The notes under the pieces are model-generated. The model saw only the letters and a list, made by a program, of their open reading frames with translations, was not told the origin of the DNA and did not search any database. This document shows, piece by piece, positions 50,410 to 63,223 of a DNA stretch of 64,000 nt (within the stretch, counting starts at the first letter, position 1; every line of letters starts with the position of its first letter). Origin of the DNA: Cyprinus carpio. Its lineage: Eukaryota; Chordata; Actinopteri; Cypriniformes; Cyprinidae. The stretch lies in assembly GCF_018340385.1 (NCBI RefSeq), contig NC_056597.1, positions 2,190,001 to 2,254,000 of the forward strand, in the 5' to 3' direction. Position numbers and translations under genes: made by a program.

Positions 50410-53400
50410 TTGTATGTATTTAGAATATATGCCCAATTCTGTTATGAAACTCTAGATGGTGCACAAATTGATGATATTCACAGCGTTAAACTGTTGGGCA
50501 TAAGCTGATTGGTTCATGTTGCGTAGGCAGCCAATGAGCTTGCTGCTTTATAATTCATTGGCTGGTTATCATTCACTAGAGCAGCTCGCTGTGCGATTTC
50601 AGAGTTCCTCTGAAACCCTCCACCTTCCCCAGCTCCACCTGTATATATCTGCTACCATTATTATGTATGCTATTTGTGCAGCAGCAGTATGTCTTAAATA
50701 CTCACAACATATGTACCGGCGTACAGTATGTTTTGGCAGTAGCAAGTTTATGTACTTGCTTTGCAGCAGCAGCAATTATCTACAACGACAGTAATAAGCA
50801 GCAGCAATTCAGCATCAGCGTAGCAGATCTATTCCTTCAAGAATATATACATTAACATTGTCATATCCATTACCATGCTTAAATCATCAGAGAGTTGTCA
50901 TGATAGAAATACAGTTAAATGTTAGCTATGAAATTCACCTCAACAAGACAAATGATTTGGCCATTTTATTCAAAACATTTTAAGTAAACATTTCTATCGT
51001 TATCACCTCCATCATAGATGAGATTTGGCAGATATTATTTTTGTTCATTTTTCAGTAAAATAAAAACAAAAATGCAAAAATTTTCCTAAAATGCTTGTGT
51101 ATGCACTGCAGGACGTTGATAGTATTGAACATTTTCTTATTTGTTTAGAATGATATCTCATTGCTTGCATCTGTCATCTTGTATATTCCAAATAAGTTTA
51201 ATGTTTTTGACCTAATCTATGGGTGTTATTTTAGAGTATTATTATTGGAAATCTACTTTAGTCTGATGGTGGTCTTTGTTGTGAACTGGGTCTCAGTAAC
51301 TGCGGCTCATGAGTCTCTGGTTACTGAAATCTTTCAATAATTGATGTCTCTTGAATTCTAACACCAGCCTCCTAAAACAAGTGGTGCATTTGTGGTTATG
51401 TGTCCCACGACTCTGAAATTGGGTTTAGCTAGTGCTGGGAACTTTTTTTCTTTATTTTTCTTTGCAAAAGTTAAGAGTCTGACAAGTGCATATGTGATTG
51501 TATCTGGATAAAGAGAGGAGTGGGACAAGATTTCTGAGTAGGAGATTTAATACAGCTTTGTCAGTGACAAGAAAATGACACTCAGGACACAGGAGCTGAT
51601 GTAACAGGCAACTGCCACTCAGAACAGAACAACTAGCACGGCACTTTGCAGGTACAGTAGGCTATATATTACTATACCTGCTTTAATACTAATTTGATCT
51701 GTTTTGTAACAGTGCTGTGGTGTTAACATCTGAGCTATATGAAGCAACTTCGTTTCAGTGACTCTTGACATTTGTTTCTCAAGCTTAAATTCTGTAGATT
51801 GGTTGGTTGTTTACAGCACAGTGTAAAATTTAGACTTCCTACTTCAAAATGAATTTTTGTGGGTTCCTACAGCAGTTGATTTTGTAAACAGTGGTTGTTT
51901 TGAGCTAGTTGCACTCAAGCAGTTAGTTGGCGAAAGAGAAAGTGTTTTGTTTTTTTCCACTGACCTAATTCAGTGTGGTCATTCTAGCTGTCAGGGTTTA
52001 AATGTTGAGGATATTTGTTGACAGGATCTGCGTGACATCATCTCTTATTCACATGAGGGTTTTGGTTTACTCCAGACTGCAAGCATGTAAAGTACTCATT
52101 CGTTTGGATGGCTTGTTGAGAACACATTTAAACGTTTTGTTATTGACTGTATTGTTGTGTATTATTAACTTTTTTTGCAGTAGTGAACAAATTGTATGTA
52201 GCATTTCATATATTTTGCAGAATAAAAAAAATCTGTTTATTTATCTGCCTGTTTCCTGCATATTGGTGACAAATACTGCAGGCTATTCCACTTATGTGTC
52301 ACCACATGGAAATCTGGAGCGGCTAAAATGTAGATAAACTAAAATGTCTTTAGAATATGTGTAATACTTGTAATAAACTATCAATATTCTTGGGAACAAT
52401 TTACAGTAAGTTTCAGAAGCTAACATAATGCTTTATGAGATTTGTTAATCTGGGCTAATGTTCATTTCTATATATACTAGGGGTGACCCCGAATAGTCGA
52501 AGATTTGATGCTTCGATAGGAGGATCCTGATTGGACTACCAGTCTCACACTCAAATATTTGTGGGGTGTTATGATCATGCCATTTTGGCTCTATGGGGGT
52601 GCTCATATGTCTGATTTCACATAGAACTACTGGTTTTCTCCCAAAAAGTTAATATACAGCCTATTAAAATAATGCTGTAATTGAGAATCTGAAAATAAAG
52701 AAGCTTTAAGTAAATATTTTAACGTGCGTGAATAAATCCAACCACCCCTATAGATTTATGTTTCACTTTCCATAATCAGTGACCGACAGAGGAGCATCTT
52801 GGCGGCAGGGATTTAAAACTCAAATTGACACAGGCAGAGTGAAAGACTGGATCAGGTGGGGTACAAGTGATATTTTAAAACATTTCAGCCAGTTTATATA
52901 TATCTTGTATATATTATTTATCTTGTATAAGATGCATTTGGTTGAGTTGCACTGCAGTAAAGCACTTCATTGTAGTATTACGCTTATTATCTCTTCAGCG
53001 CGCAGCGCGAGCAGGACAAACAACAATGCAGAATATTAATAACTATGACTGGGACTGCCATATACATAACATTATAATGAGAACATTATTATGATAAAAG
53101 TGAATTTTAAGAGTTTATTTGGTGTGTTTCTGCACGTTGTTGCATGAAGAACGCATCCACAAAAGGAGATCATTCAGAGCCGCACAGACACGTTTGTGCA
53201 TTTGGGGCATTTTGTGCAGATATGCACCTATGTAAGTTGTATTATGCAGTGGTTTTTTTGATTTTTTTTAATATTTAAAGTTTTTTTGTGTTTTTGGTGT
53301 AATTAAATTTGTTTTTTGTGTTGTAGTTTTGTAAAACACATTCTTTTCCGCATACTGTACATTATTGTTTCTCCGCTATGCCCCGCCTTTCTGAAACGCA

Positions 53401-56400
53401 TCGTTTTTTACAAAGCTCATCAGTCTGAAAAGCTAGATGTGCTCTGATTGGCCAGCTATCCAGTGCTTTGTGATTGGCCGAATGCCTCAAGCGTGTGACG
53501 GAAATGTTATGCCCCTTGCCATACTGTGATGCGTGTCACGGTCAGAAGACAAAAACAATAAAACCCATTACAAATGAGCCATTTGTTGCATCCAATGGGG
53601 ACATAATTGCGGATTATAATGACTTATACTGTGTTTTTATGCAATGCGTTGCATCGTGCCGTGTAAACATAAAACCATGTCTGCATTTGTGATCGGAGAA
53701 ACGACAAAAAACAAGCACTACTCAACACCAGTGGTTCTCAATTCCAGTCCTCACGCCCACCCAGCTCTGCATATTTTGCATGTCTCTCTTTGTTAACACA
53801 CCTGATTCAGATAATCAGCTTATTAGAAGTGAGCTCTGTGCATGAACTGTGTTCCCATTGACATGGTCCCTGCACAGTTCATTGCTCCCTACTCCCTAAA
53901 CATGGGAAATCTTTTGAAGTTTACTTCACTTTGGAACATTCATTCACGGGTTTGCGCTGTGCAACGTCTTCACACAAGGACAAGTGTGATTCATATACCT
54001 CTGTAAATAAATACAATTTTTAATTCACGTCTCGCACACTTTAATGCACTTTGAATGGAACATATACATTCTCTTCGAACTGGAATCATGGTGGAATATC
54101 CTGTGATGTCCACTTCACAGGGCACTTACGTTCGAATAGAACAAACGTCTGAAGCTATAAGAGAAACATACAAAATGTGCAGAGCGTGGGGCGCGAGGAC
54201 TGGATTTGAGAACCGCTGCTCTACACTGCTCAAAACTCACGTTTGAATCATCAGTGACAAATCCTTTACATATGTTTTGGTATTTAAGTATTTTGGTTAG
54301 GAAAGCCGGTATTGTTTTCTTCTTTCCCAGGATCAGGAAACAGTTCTCCATAAAATGTGCTGCACACTAAATATTTGGGTTGAACTGTTCTGGAACAGTG
54401 TTGTAAAAACAATTTAACCACTGATTTTTAGTTGTGTCTTTTGGAAGGCCAAACAAAGTATTTTTGCTTTCACAACAAAACAGCGTCTCCACAACATGGG
54501 CCGGCGGCAACAGCGAGAATCAAAGTTACGCCTTCTTTCTTTGCCTGAACATTTGGGCGGTGTTATGTAAATCTTCCCACATAGTGACATATACATGTGG
54601 GGGCGTGTTAGAATGAGCCATTTTAAGGGGGTGTGGTTCTTTTATTAAGAATATCTCTTTGGGTTTGAGACTTTAGTCTTTGCAACTTTACAGAACTTCT
54701 TTATGCACAAAATAGCTTGTAACACTCCAAAGAGAAAGGAAAAATTGCATCATATATGTTGTATAAATAATGAAGCGTATTCTATATGAGATAAATGATG
54801 AGTTAAACTACTGGTCAGAACAGAAATGCAGAACATTAATAACTACTGTCATATAGGCCTACATAATGTTATAATAAGAGCTGTAAAAAATGTTGTGAAT
54901 TCTTAGGGTTTCACTGACATTTAATGTTAACTATCTTTTAATCAAAATATAAAACATTATTTACCCCCTTTGTATCTGCGATGCGTCCGTTACACATTTT
55001 CCCTGTGTGTTAATGTAATTATGTCTGACTCGACCCTTGGTAATGTATTTTGCACCACCACCAAAACATATGATTCGACTATTAGTCGAATATCGGAAAG
55101 ATAAAAAATTCTGATTCGATGATAATCCTTAGTCGGGGACACCCCTAATATATATTAATATATTTTTAACAGTTTAATTTGTATAAATTAATTTTTAATG
55201 AACAAACATGAATTACAAATGAACAGTAGTATATTTATAGAACAACATTAACCTAGATTAATAAAGGCTGTAAAAAACCTGCTGCTAATTGTTATTTCAT
55301 GAAACCTACCTCATTAACTAATGTTAATGGATGTAATCTTTTTGTATTTTGTTATCATATTCTGACCATTTATCTTCTACTAATGTACACTACCATTCAA
55401 AAGTTTGGGTGTCAGTAATTGTTTTTTTATTTTTATTTTTTTCACTTTAGATTTTATTTTATACTTCAATCTGCAAGCATGCATTAAAGTCAAATATGTT
55501 TATAATGTTACAAAATATTTATATTTGAAACAAATACTGTTCCTTCTATTCATAAAGTTTTCTGGAAGAAAATGTACCACAGTTTCCTCAAAATATTAAG
55601 CAGCACAACTGCATTTATGATAAAGAGAAATGTTTTCTGAGCATCAAATCAGCATATAAGAATGATTTCTGAAGTATCATGTGACACTGAAGACTAGAGT
55701 AACTAGAGTAAAATACAGTTTTCTATTTGATAACTTATTTAATAATTGATGACATTTTTAAGGAATAATATCAGTTCCCCTTCAGGAACTCAAGCTGCAT
55801 CAAAAACGCTTTGGGAACGCGTCTGTGTGATCACGCTCACATGTGAAATCAGTCCAATGGAATAGTGAAACGTCACAGGCGGGGTGATGTAGAGACCAGA
55901 AAGCACATCCCAAACAAGCAGCGTTAGCTTCTGTACTTTCAACAAGCGCTCTGTGTAAAATGTGTCAGTCTTATTTTCTGTTATTTGTGAAACAGTGCAC
56001 AATCACCTCTATATGGCGAGCTAAACAGTCAGCACTTTAGATCGTGTGTTCTTCTCTGCCCATGCTAAACATTACGGGTGTGAATGCACGCGATCATTGT
56101 GTTGGTCTCGAGGGGGCTGATTGTGCATCATGCTCCCGCTGGGCACACTTCGAGGAGTGTATCCGTGTTTGCAGTCTTTAAGGCTCCTGTCCTGCTGTTG
56201 CTGAGGCACAGTGGCAAATAGGATCACGGGGATCGCATATGAAACTAGATTCGGAAGCCCGTGCTGCAGTTTCTTCCCTCTTTGAGTGAGAGCACTGTGC
56301 TGCATCTTCCTCCGAGGAGGTTGATGTTGTTAGCAATGATGTATATGAGATTGAGGACTCTCCGTCTCAATCTTTTGCATATGAAAAGTATACTGCATTT

Positions 56401-59400
56401 TAGATCGCTCGTTTCTCCCTGCCCTCACTATAATTAGAGGTGGGGATGCATGCGATTTATGTGTGGTTTGTTTTGGAGTGGAGCAGGCACAGTCAGCTCT
56501 TGAGGGGGCTGGCTGTGTTCATTCATAAAATGTCCCTAATTGTACAAGTGTGCATTACCTTGGATGTTTAGCTCTGCTCCCGCTGGCGTTTCTTCTCGGG
56601 GGAAGAAAGTCTTGTGCAATGTAGAATTGAGTAGATTTATAGGGCTATGTCTAAGGTGGGACAGACGCCTGCAGGCTATCTGTTCCCACTGCTGCACTTT
56701 CCAATGCTGGACACAGGTCTCAGGGGCTGCTGGGCGGGAGCAGCCCTAGCCATGTTCCAGCTCCTCATTCAGGGAACATCACTTCTTATAGTCCCCAGTA
56801 TATCTGGAATCAGACCAGCACTCCCGGGCCAAAGGCTTTTAAGTAGAAAGTGGATCTGCGGACCATCATTCTTGCTAGATAGTCTTCGACTAAAAGGTCC
56901 TGACGCATATGGCCCAGGACTTCTGAGGGCGGGCCCCTCTGGGGAAGAGCAGTGTACACTTCATCATATGGTGCCTGTCTCTCCTCAGAGCACTCAGGAG
57001 ACCGGACCGGCAAAACCCTGCCACCCCTGGTGTTTCAGGGCACAGCGGTCTTCAGAAAGCGCATCTGTCAGCATCCGCATGAAAACGTAGCAGTTCTGGG
57101 AGGCTCGCTACCTACTAGGAGGTCTGCAGAGCAGCTAGATTGGCCATCCCCTGCCGGTCCTCCGCTTCAGGGCACCAAGCTAGCTGCTCTAAGTACACCA
57201 GAGGCCATTCTCGAGAGAGACGGGTTCCCTTAGTAGGTCACTTGGCGGTGTGGTAATCCCTGCCAAATGTATCTCATTGGGTCCTGCCCCGAGCAGGCTC
57301 TGGTTGTGTCAGTCTAAGTCTTTCAAGTAGTCTTTTCAATAGGAGACTTCAGCCAAAAAGTCCTGATGCACATGGCTGTGGACTTCTGAGGGCAGGCACC
57401 TCTGGGAAATAGCAGTTTACACCTCATCATACAGTGCCCGTCTCTCCTCAATGCCCTCAGTAGACCGTTCTGTCAACCCTGCCAGCCCCCGGTGCTTTAG
57501 GGCACTGCCGTCTCCAGTGAGCGCATGCCTCAGCTCCCGGGCAAAAGGGGCAGCATCCATGAAGCTAACGCTGCTTGTTTTGGATGCGCTTTTAAGCTTT
57601 CTGGTCTCTGCGTGACGTTTCACCATTCCATTGGACTGATATCATATGTGGTTCAGACCATGGTCATGCAGACGCATTCCCAAAATGTTTTCGACGCTGT
57701 GTCTCATCGTTACATATGTAACCTAGAGATGTTTTTTTCCTGTATTTGATCAAGTAATTGCAGCCATAGTGAGCATAGGAGACTTCTGTTTCCATTAAAT
57801 GCATTATTATTTGCATTTGGCCTTTGGCAAGAGGTTATTTTGAACCCTAACTATGTTCTGGGTTTGATACATTGGGTAAGGATTCAGAAGAAGTTAGTGT
57901 ACATTAGAAAACTATATTTCTTGTCTTGACAGCAAGGACTCTCTCTGACATCTTTTGTTGACAATTTAAAAAAAAGTGCAAGATATTGCTCATCAGAGGA
58001 TTATTCTTGTTGCTATGAATGTCATTCAGTCACACATTCACTGGCACTGACTCGCCTGGGATCTCTCTCGAGAACTGGATGCCTGTGTACTAAATAAACA
58101 CTTTCAGCATTGGAAATGAAGCATTGCTGCAAGACAGATGTTTAAAAGGGCTCTTAGCAGCTCCAGAGATTCTTTTTGCTTTCCATTTACCGCATATGCA
58201 AAGAAAATGGGCCGTTTCACTGAGTAAAGATGCCTGATGCTTTCTCTGTTTGTGTTGTAGACAAATTCCCACTCTCAGAACAGCAAGATGGAGGCTGATG
58301 CTAAACATGTCTCCATCCCCTCAAGTGGCTATGAGAGAACCATAACTATAGTCAGGGGAAACTCCAGTCTGGGTATGTTAACCCTGTTCATAACACTCTT
58401 CCTATCTATCTTCTTATACATCCTCAGTATGTTTCACAGAGAGGTGAATTCTGTGAGAGACCTGTAACGTGTTTGTATGTGTGTATAGATGTTGTACACA
58501 TGCAATATATTAAGTAGGGATGTAAAGTTTTGTATTAGTACATGATATGATGTTTTACATAACTTTTTTGCTAACTAGCATGTACTTTAGGTTGTATGTA
58601 TGTTTTTTTAAAGAGTTGTGATTTCTTAGAATATGTTTTTCTTTGATGTTTTCTTCAAGTCAATCTATACTGTACATGATGCATTGCAGGGCTCAACAAT
58701 TTATTTTTTTTATTTATTTTTTTTTGCTGGCTCCTTCAGGCTAGTAGTTCTGATTTGAACTTGCCCTACACAATACTTCCAGTATTTCAAGTATAAAGTT
58801 ATTTCTTTAAAAGATATATTGTAAAAGTAAAAATAAATGCCTTTCTTTTGAACTTTCTATTTATCAATGAATCCTGACAAATATGTAGCATAATTTCCAC
58901 TAAATAAATAAATACATACAAACATAAATAAAGCAGCATCATTTTTTTCCGACATTGATAATGATGAGAAATGTTTCTTGAGCATCAAATCTGTATATTA
59001 GAATGATTTCTGAAGGATTATGCGACACTGAAGACTGGAGTAATGACTGCTGAAAAATCAGCTTTGCCATCACAGGAATAAATTACATTTTAAAATATAT
59101 TCACATAGAAAACAATTCTTTTAAATTGTAATAATATTTCACAGTATTGCATTTTTACTGTGAGAGACTTTTCAAAAATATTAAACAATTTGACTGACCC
59201 CAAACTATTAAAAGTTTAACAGTAATATATTTTTATATTCATCTCAAAAAATATTTTTGTATTTCCATTAAACAAGTTCAATTATTAATCTGATTAAATT
59301 ATTAATAATTTAATTAATGATTATATTTTTAAGCAATAATAGCTGTAACTTTTACAACCATACCATTACAAAGCCCATTAAAACCTATAAATTCATAAAC

Positions 59401-62400
59401 ACACTTAAATGATGGCATACCATGATTTGTTCAAAATCTTTATTTTGACAAAGCTTTATGTCAGCTACATAACTTTACACTGTGGATGTATTTCAGTGTA
59501 ATTTGCAGGAATAATAATGAATGCATCACAGAATACATGACCCAATAGGGTAAGTGACATTCCTGTTAACTCCCCCGAAGATCTCACACTGGCCTCAGGC
59601 CATCTTAATTGTTAAGCCCTGCAGTGTATCTATGCAACTACACCAACTCATTGGCAAAATCATAAGTTTCAGTGAAGAATATAAAAGTCATGGTTTCCAT
59701 TCAAACTTGATCTTTCTATTTTTCTTTCTTTTTGATGAAGTATTTATTCCAGTGAATATTCATCAATTTGACACAAAGCTCTGCATGAATATTATTTAAT
59801 TCAGCATCCCATTTCATCTTGATTTTTTATTAACTTTACAGTCAGTTATTTATGAGTTGGGTATTTATATTGGATGTTGGAATAGAGATTATAAATTGTG
59901 ATGTGTTGTGTGTCTTTTGTTCCGGTGTTCTCTTGTGTCATCTCTGTCCTGTGCTGTGCTTTACATGGTCAAATGTGCACTTCTGTAACTAGCGCACTAT
60001 GATTGTACTGTAATTTGACTGTTCAGACAAGAAACCTGATAAATGGATGTTCAAATTGAAAATAAAAACTTCAAAATTGATGAATCTCAAATTCTTTACG
60101 ACCATAGTGTTGTCTTCATGATTGGTGTGTTTCCTTGCTTGTTAGCTCTCATGTGTGTTCATATTGCATGTGTTTTCTCATTGCATGTACTCCTAATTAT
60201 TCATAAATCAGCTGTATATTATATTTAATATAAGCTTGTATGGTGCATGCTTTAAACTGAGAGCAATTTAGACAGATTTGTAAGAGCAAAAAATAGTACA
60301 AAGCAAACCAGTCACTTTACACCCACAATGAAGTCAGCGGCACTGTTTGAAGCTCATTAGCTCAATTTAATACTCGTAAAATGAATTGTTGAAAGCACAC
60401 GCTGTGATTTTAATACAACATGAGTCAAAGCCAACATTTTATGTGCCATAAAGGTGAGTGAGGGGTATTGAGACCCTCTCAAATGCACTGACACTACATG
60501 GTACACTGACACTTTCATTGTTACTTAGAAATAATCTTACATTTGCTTTGAATAAGAGAGTTTGAATTGATAAGACAGACAGTTAAGGGGTTCGCTGGGT
60601 ATGGAAATGACAGTTAGTGAATGACGATATTCTAACTGTTTTAAAGAAATATCTGATGTGGTTAAACTTCCATTGTCGAGTTGGTCACACCCACACTTTA
60701 ACACACACTTGTGTTGGTTATGAGGATCTTGTTTAAATAAAAATTACTAAATGTATATATACACTTAAAATATTCACTGTTGGGAAAGCCTGGGGCTAGT
60801 TGTCGCACTTTTTACTTCAGTGAATATTTGTCAGTTTAGGTTTATTTTTGAAAGCCTGTGTCTTTACAAGTACATACCTTATAGTCTTGGCTACAAAAAT
60901 AGTAGTTGAACAAATCCACTGTTATTATGCAAGCAAAACAAACAAAAAAAAAAGATTCAGTTTATTTAACTTATGCTGGCCTTTTCACACTAATTTGGGT
61001 GGTTTGTTAGAAAATAACCTTATTATAGATTTTTGGCACACAGTAAAACAATAAACAGCAAAGATGTAAAAGGTAATGAACAAAAATATAAAATGAAAAA
61101 TACATAGGACAACTTGTGACAAAATAAGTACATACCTCAGGTGACTATGTACATGACGTGTGTGTGTGTAGGAATGACAGTGAGTGCCTTAAGGGATGGT
61201 TCAGGCATGATAATCCGCTCTGTGGTTCATGGCGGGTCGATCAGTAAAGACGGGAGACTGGCAGTGGGGGATGGAATTGTTGCCATCAATGGAGAATTCA
61301 CCACCAACCTGACCAATGCACAAGCCAGAGCGATGCTACGCAGACATTCACTGATCGGACCTGATCTCAGGTGCTTACACACATACGCGCGCACGCTTGC
61401 AAGGTTTATCTAAATGGGAACCTAACTCTGACTTGTAGTTTTTATATAAATTTAATGCAAATGAATGCAAATGAAAATTTATCGTAGTATATCAAACAAG
61501 TGGTGTTATTTTTATTTTCACAAAATAAGTTTGTTAGAATTGTATATGAACAAACAAGCAAACAAATAAATTCATTCATTCATTCATTCATTCATTCATT
61601 TATTCTGAAAGTTTGGGGTTGGTAAGATTTTTTATAATGTTTTTAAAGGAAGATTATCATGCTTACCAGGGAGCATTTACTGTATTTGATCAACAATACA
61701 GTAAAAACAGCACTATTGTGAAATATCATTACAATTTAAAATAACAGTTTTTTTTTTTATATAAAATGTAATTTACTCCAATTTAATTGAATTTAATTCA
61801 GCAGCCATTAGTCTAGTCTGCAGTGTCACATGATCCTTCAGAAAACTGATGATTTGGTGCTAAAGAAACATTTCTTATTATTAGTATTATCAATGTTGAA
61901 ATCATGTGCTTCTTAAAAAAAAAAAGATTTATTTTTGCCATTTTTGCCTTTTATCAGGATAGGACAGTATATATTGAGAGAAAACAAAGTGGGAGAGAGA
62001 AGGAAAGGACTGTGAGCTGGGATTCGAACTCGGGTCACCCAAAGCACAAGCCCACAATTCTGTCAGCTCCGACAACAACATGTGCTTCTTAATAGTTGAA
62101 ACTGTGATATTTTTTTCAGGATTAATGATTAATAGGAAGTTCAAAAGAACATTTATTTAAAATGCAATTATTGTAACATTGTAAATACTGCCACTTTTGA
62201 TCAATTTAATGAATCACTAATGTCTTTAAAAAAAATGCTGACCCCAAACTTTTGGTTGTTAGTTTAAATATTGTATATTTTTTAATTAGACTACATAAGT
62301 ACTTTAATCTCTAGAGATTTTGTCTGTTAAAAGTAATTTTAAATTTTTTAAAAATTGAAGAAAATGTTATGTTCTAGCCAGCAGCACATTTCATTGGTTG

Positions 62401-63223
62401 TTGAAATTGGATTCTTCATCAAAACAACTTCAATCAAACCCATTTTGCTTGTTCTTGTGTGTTTTTGTATCAGTGTGACTTATGTACCTGCTGCCTTCCT
62501 GGACATGCACAGAGCCAGCTATGCCCCATCAAAAGAAGAAATAGAATTACACAGAACAGCTACTGTCCAACCCAAGCACTCACAAAAGCTGCCTTTTAAA
62601 CCCCTGTAAGGAGACAGAGAATCTTTTTGTCTATTTGTTTTCTTGTTTCTGATGGTGTTCTAATGCTTGTTTGATTTGTATTAGAGAATGCATTTCTGAA
62701 CAACACAGTACAGTGGATGGTAAAGGAGTGAATGGAAAGACCCAAACTGAAGAAGAGAATGAAGGAGTAGATAACCACACTCGATTTAAACAAAGGGAAA
62801 GCAATCAAAGACTGGAAAAAGACAAAAAGGTAATGAATGAAATACCAGTCTTGCAGAGTGAGAACGGACAAAGACGAGGGAGAGAAAAAGACAGACGAAA
62901 AGATGATGAAGAGACGCATGGGAAGGATGGTAGTTCATGGAGTCAGCCTAGAAGGTATCCCATAAACAAAACATTAACAAAACATTGACACATTCACTTT
63001 TAGTATGTTCATGTGTAATGGTGATATGCTTGTGTTTATTGAACTAGAGTAACATTATTCAGGGCTGGGGGCACGTGTCTTGGCTTCAGTGTGGTGGGGG
63101 GTCGTGGTATGGGCAGTCGACTGAGCAATGGAGAAATGAGGCGGGGCATCTTCGTAAAACACATCGCAGAGGACAGTCCAGCTGCACACAACAGCACTTT
63201 GAAAGAAAGAGACCAAATTCTTC

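Larger units (their letters stand above)
49545..58260 (+). other. mpdz intron 17, 8.7 kb
   Basis: Holds a (TA)n tract (50339-50403), a 2.67-kb hAT-like element with a nested element, a family A repeat (55390-55740) and a 2-kb fold-back element (55771-57723). Exons for the long PDZ5-PDZ6 linker known from mammalian MPDZ were not recognised in it. Confidence 0.55.
61371..62473 (+). other. mpdz intron 19
   Basis: Contains an (ATTC)n tract (about 61571-61600) and a family A repeat interrupted by a SINE. No exon was recognised. Confidence 0.6.

Noticed and set aside
56647..57090. 147-codon plus-strand frame in intron 17
   Set aside because: It lies inside the duplicated interior of the fold-back element and shows no domain.
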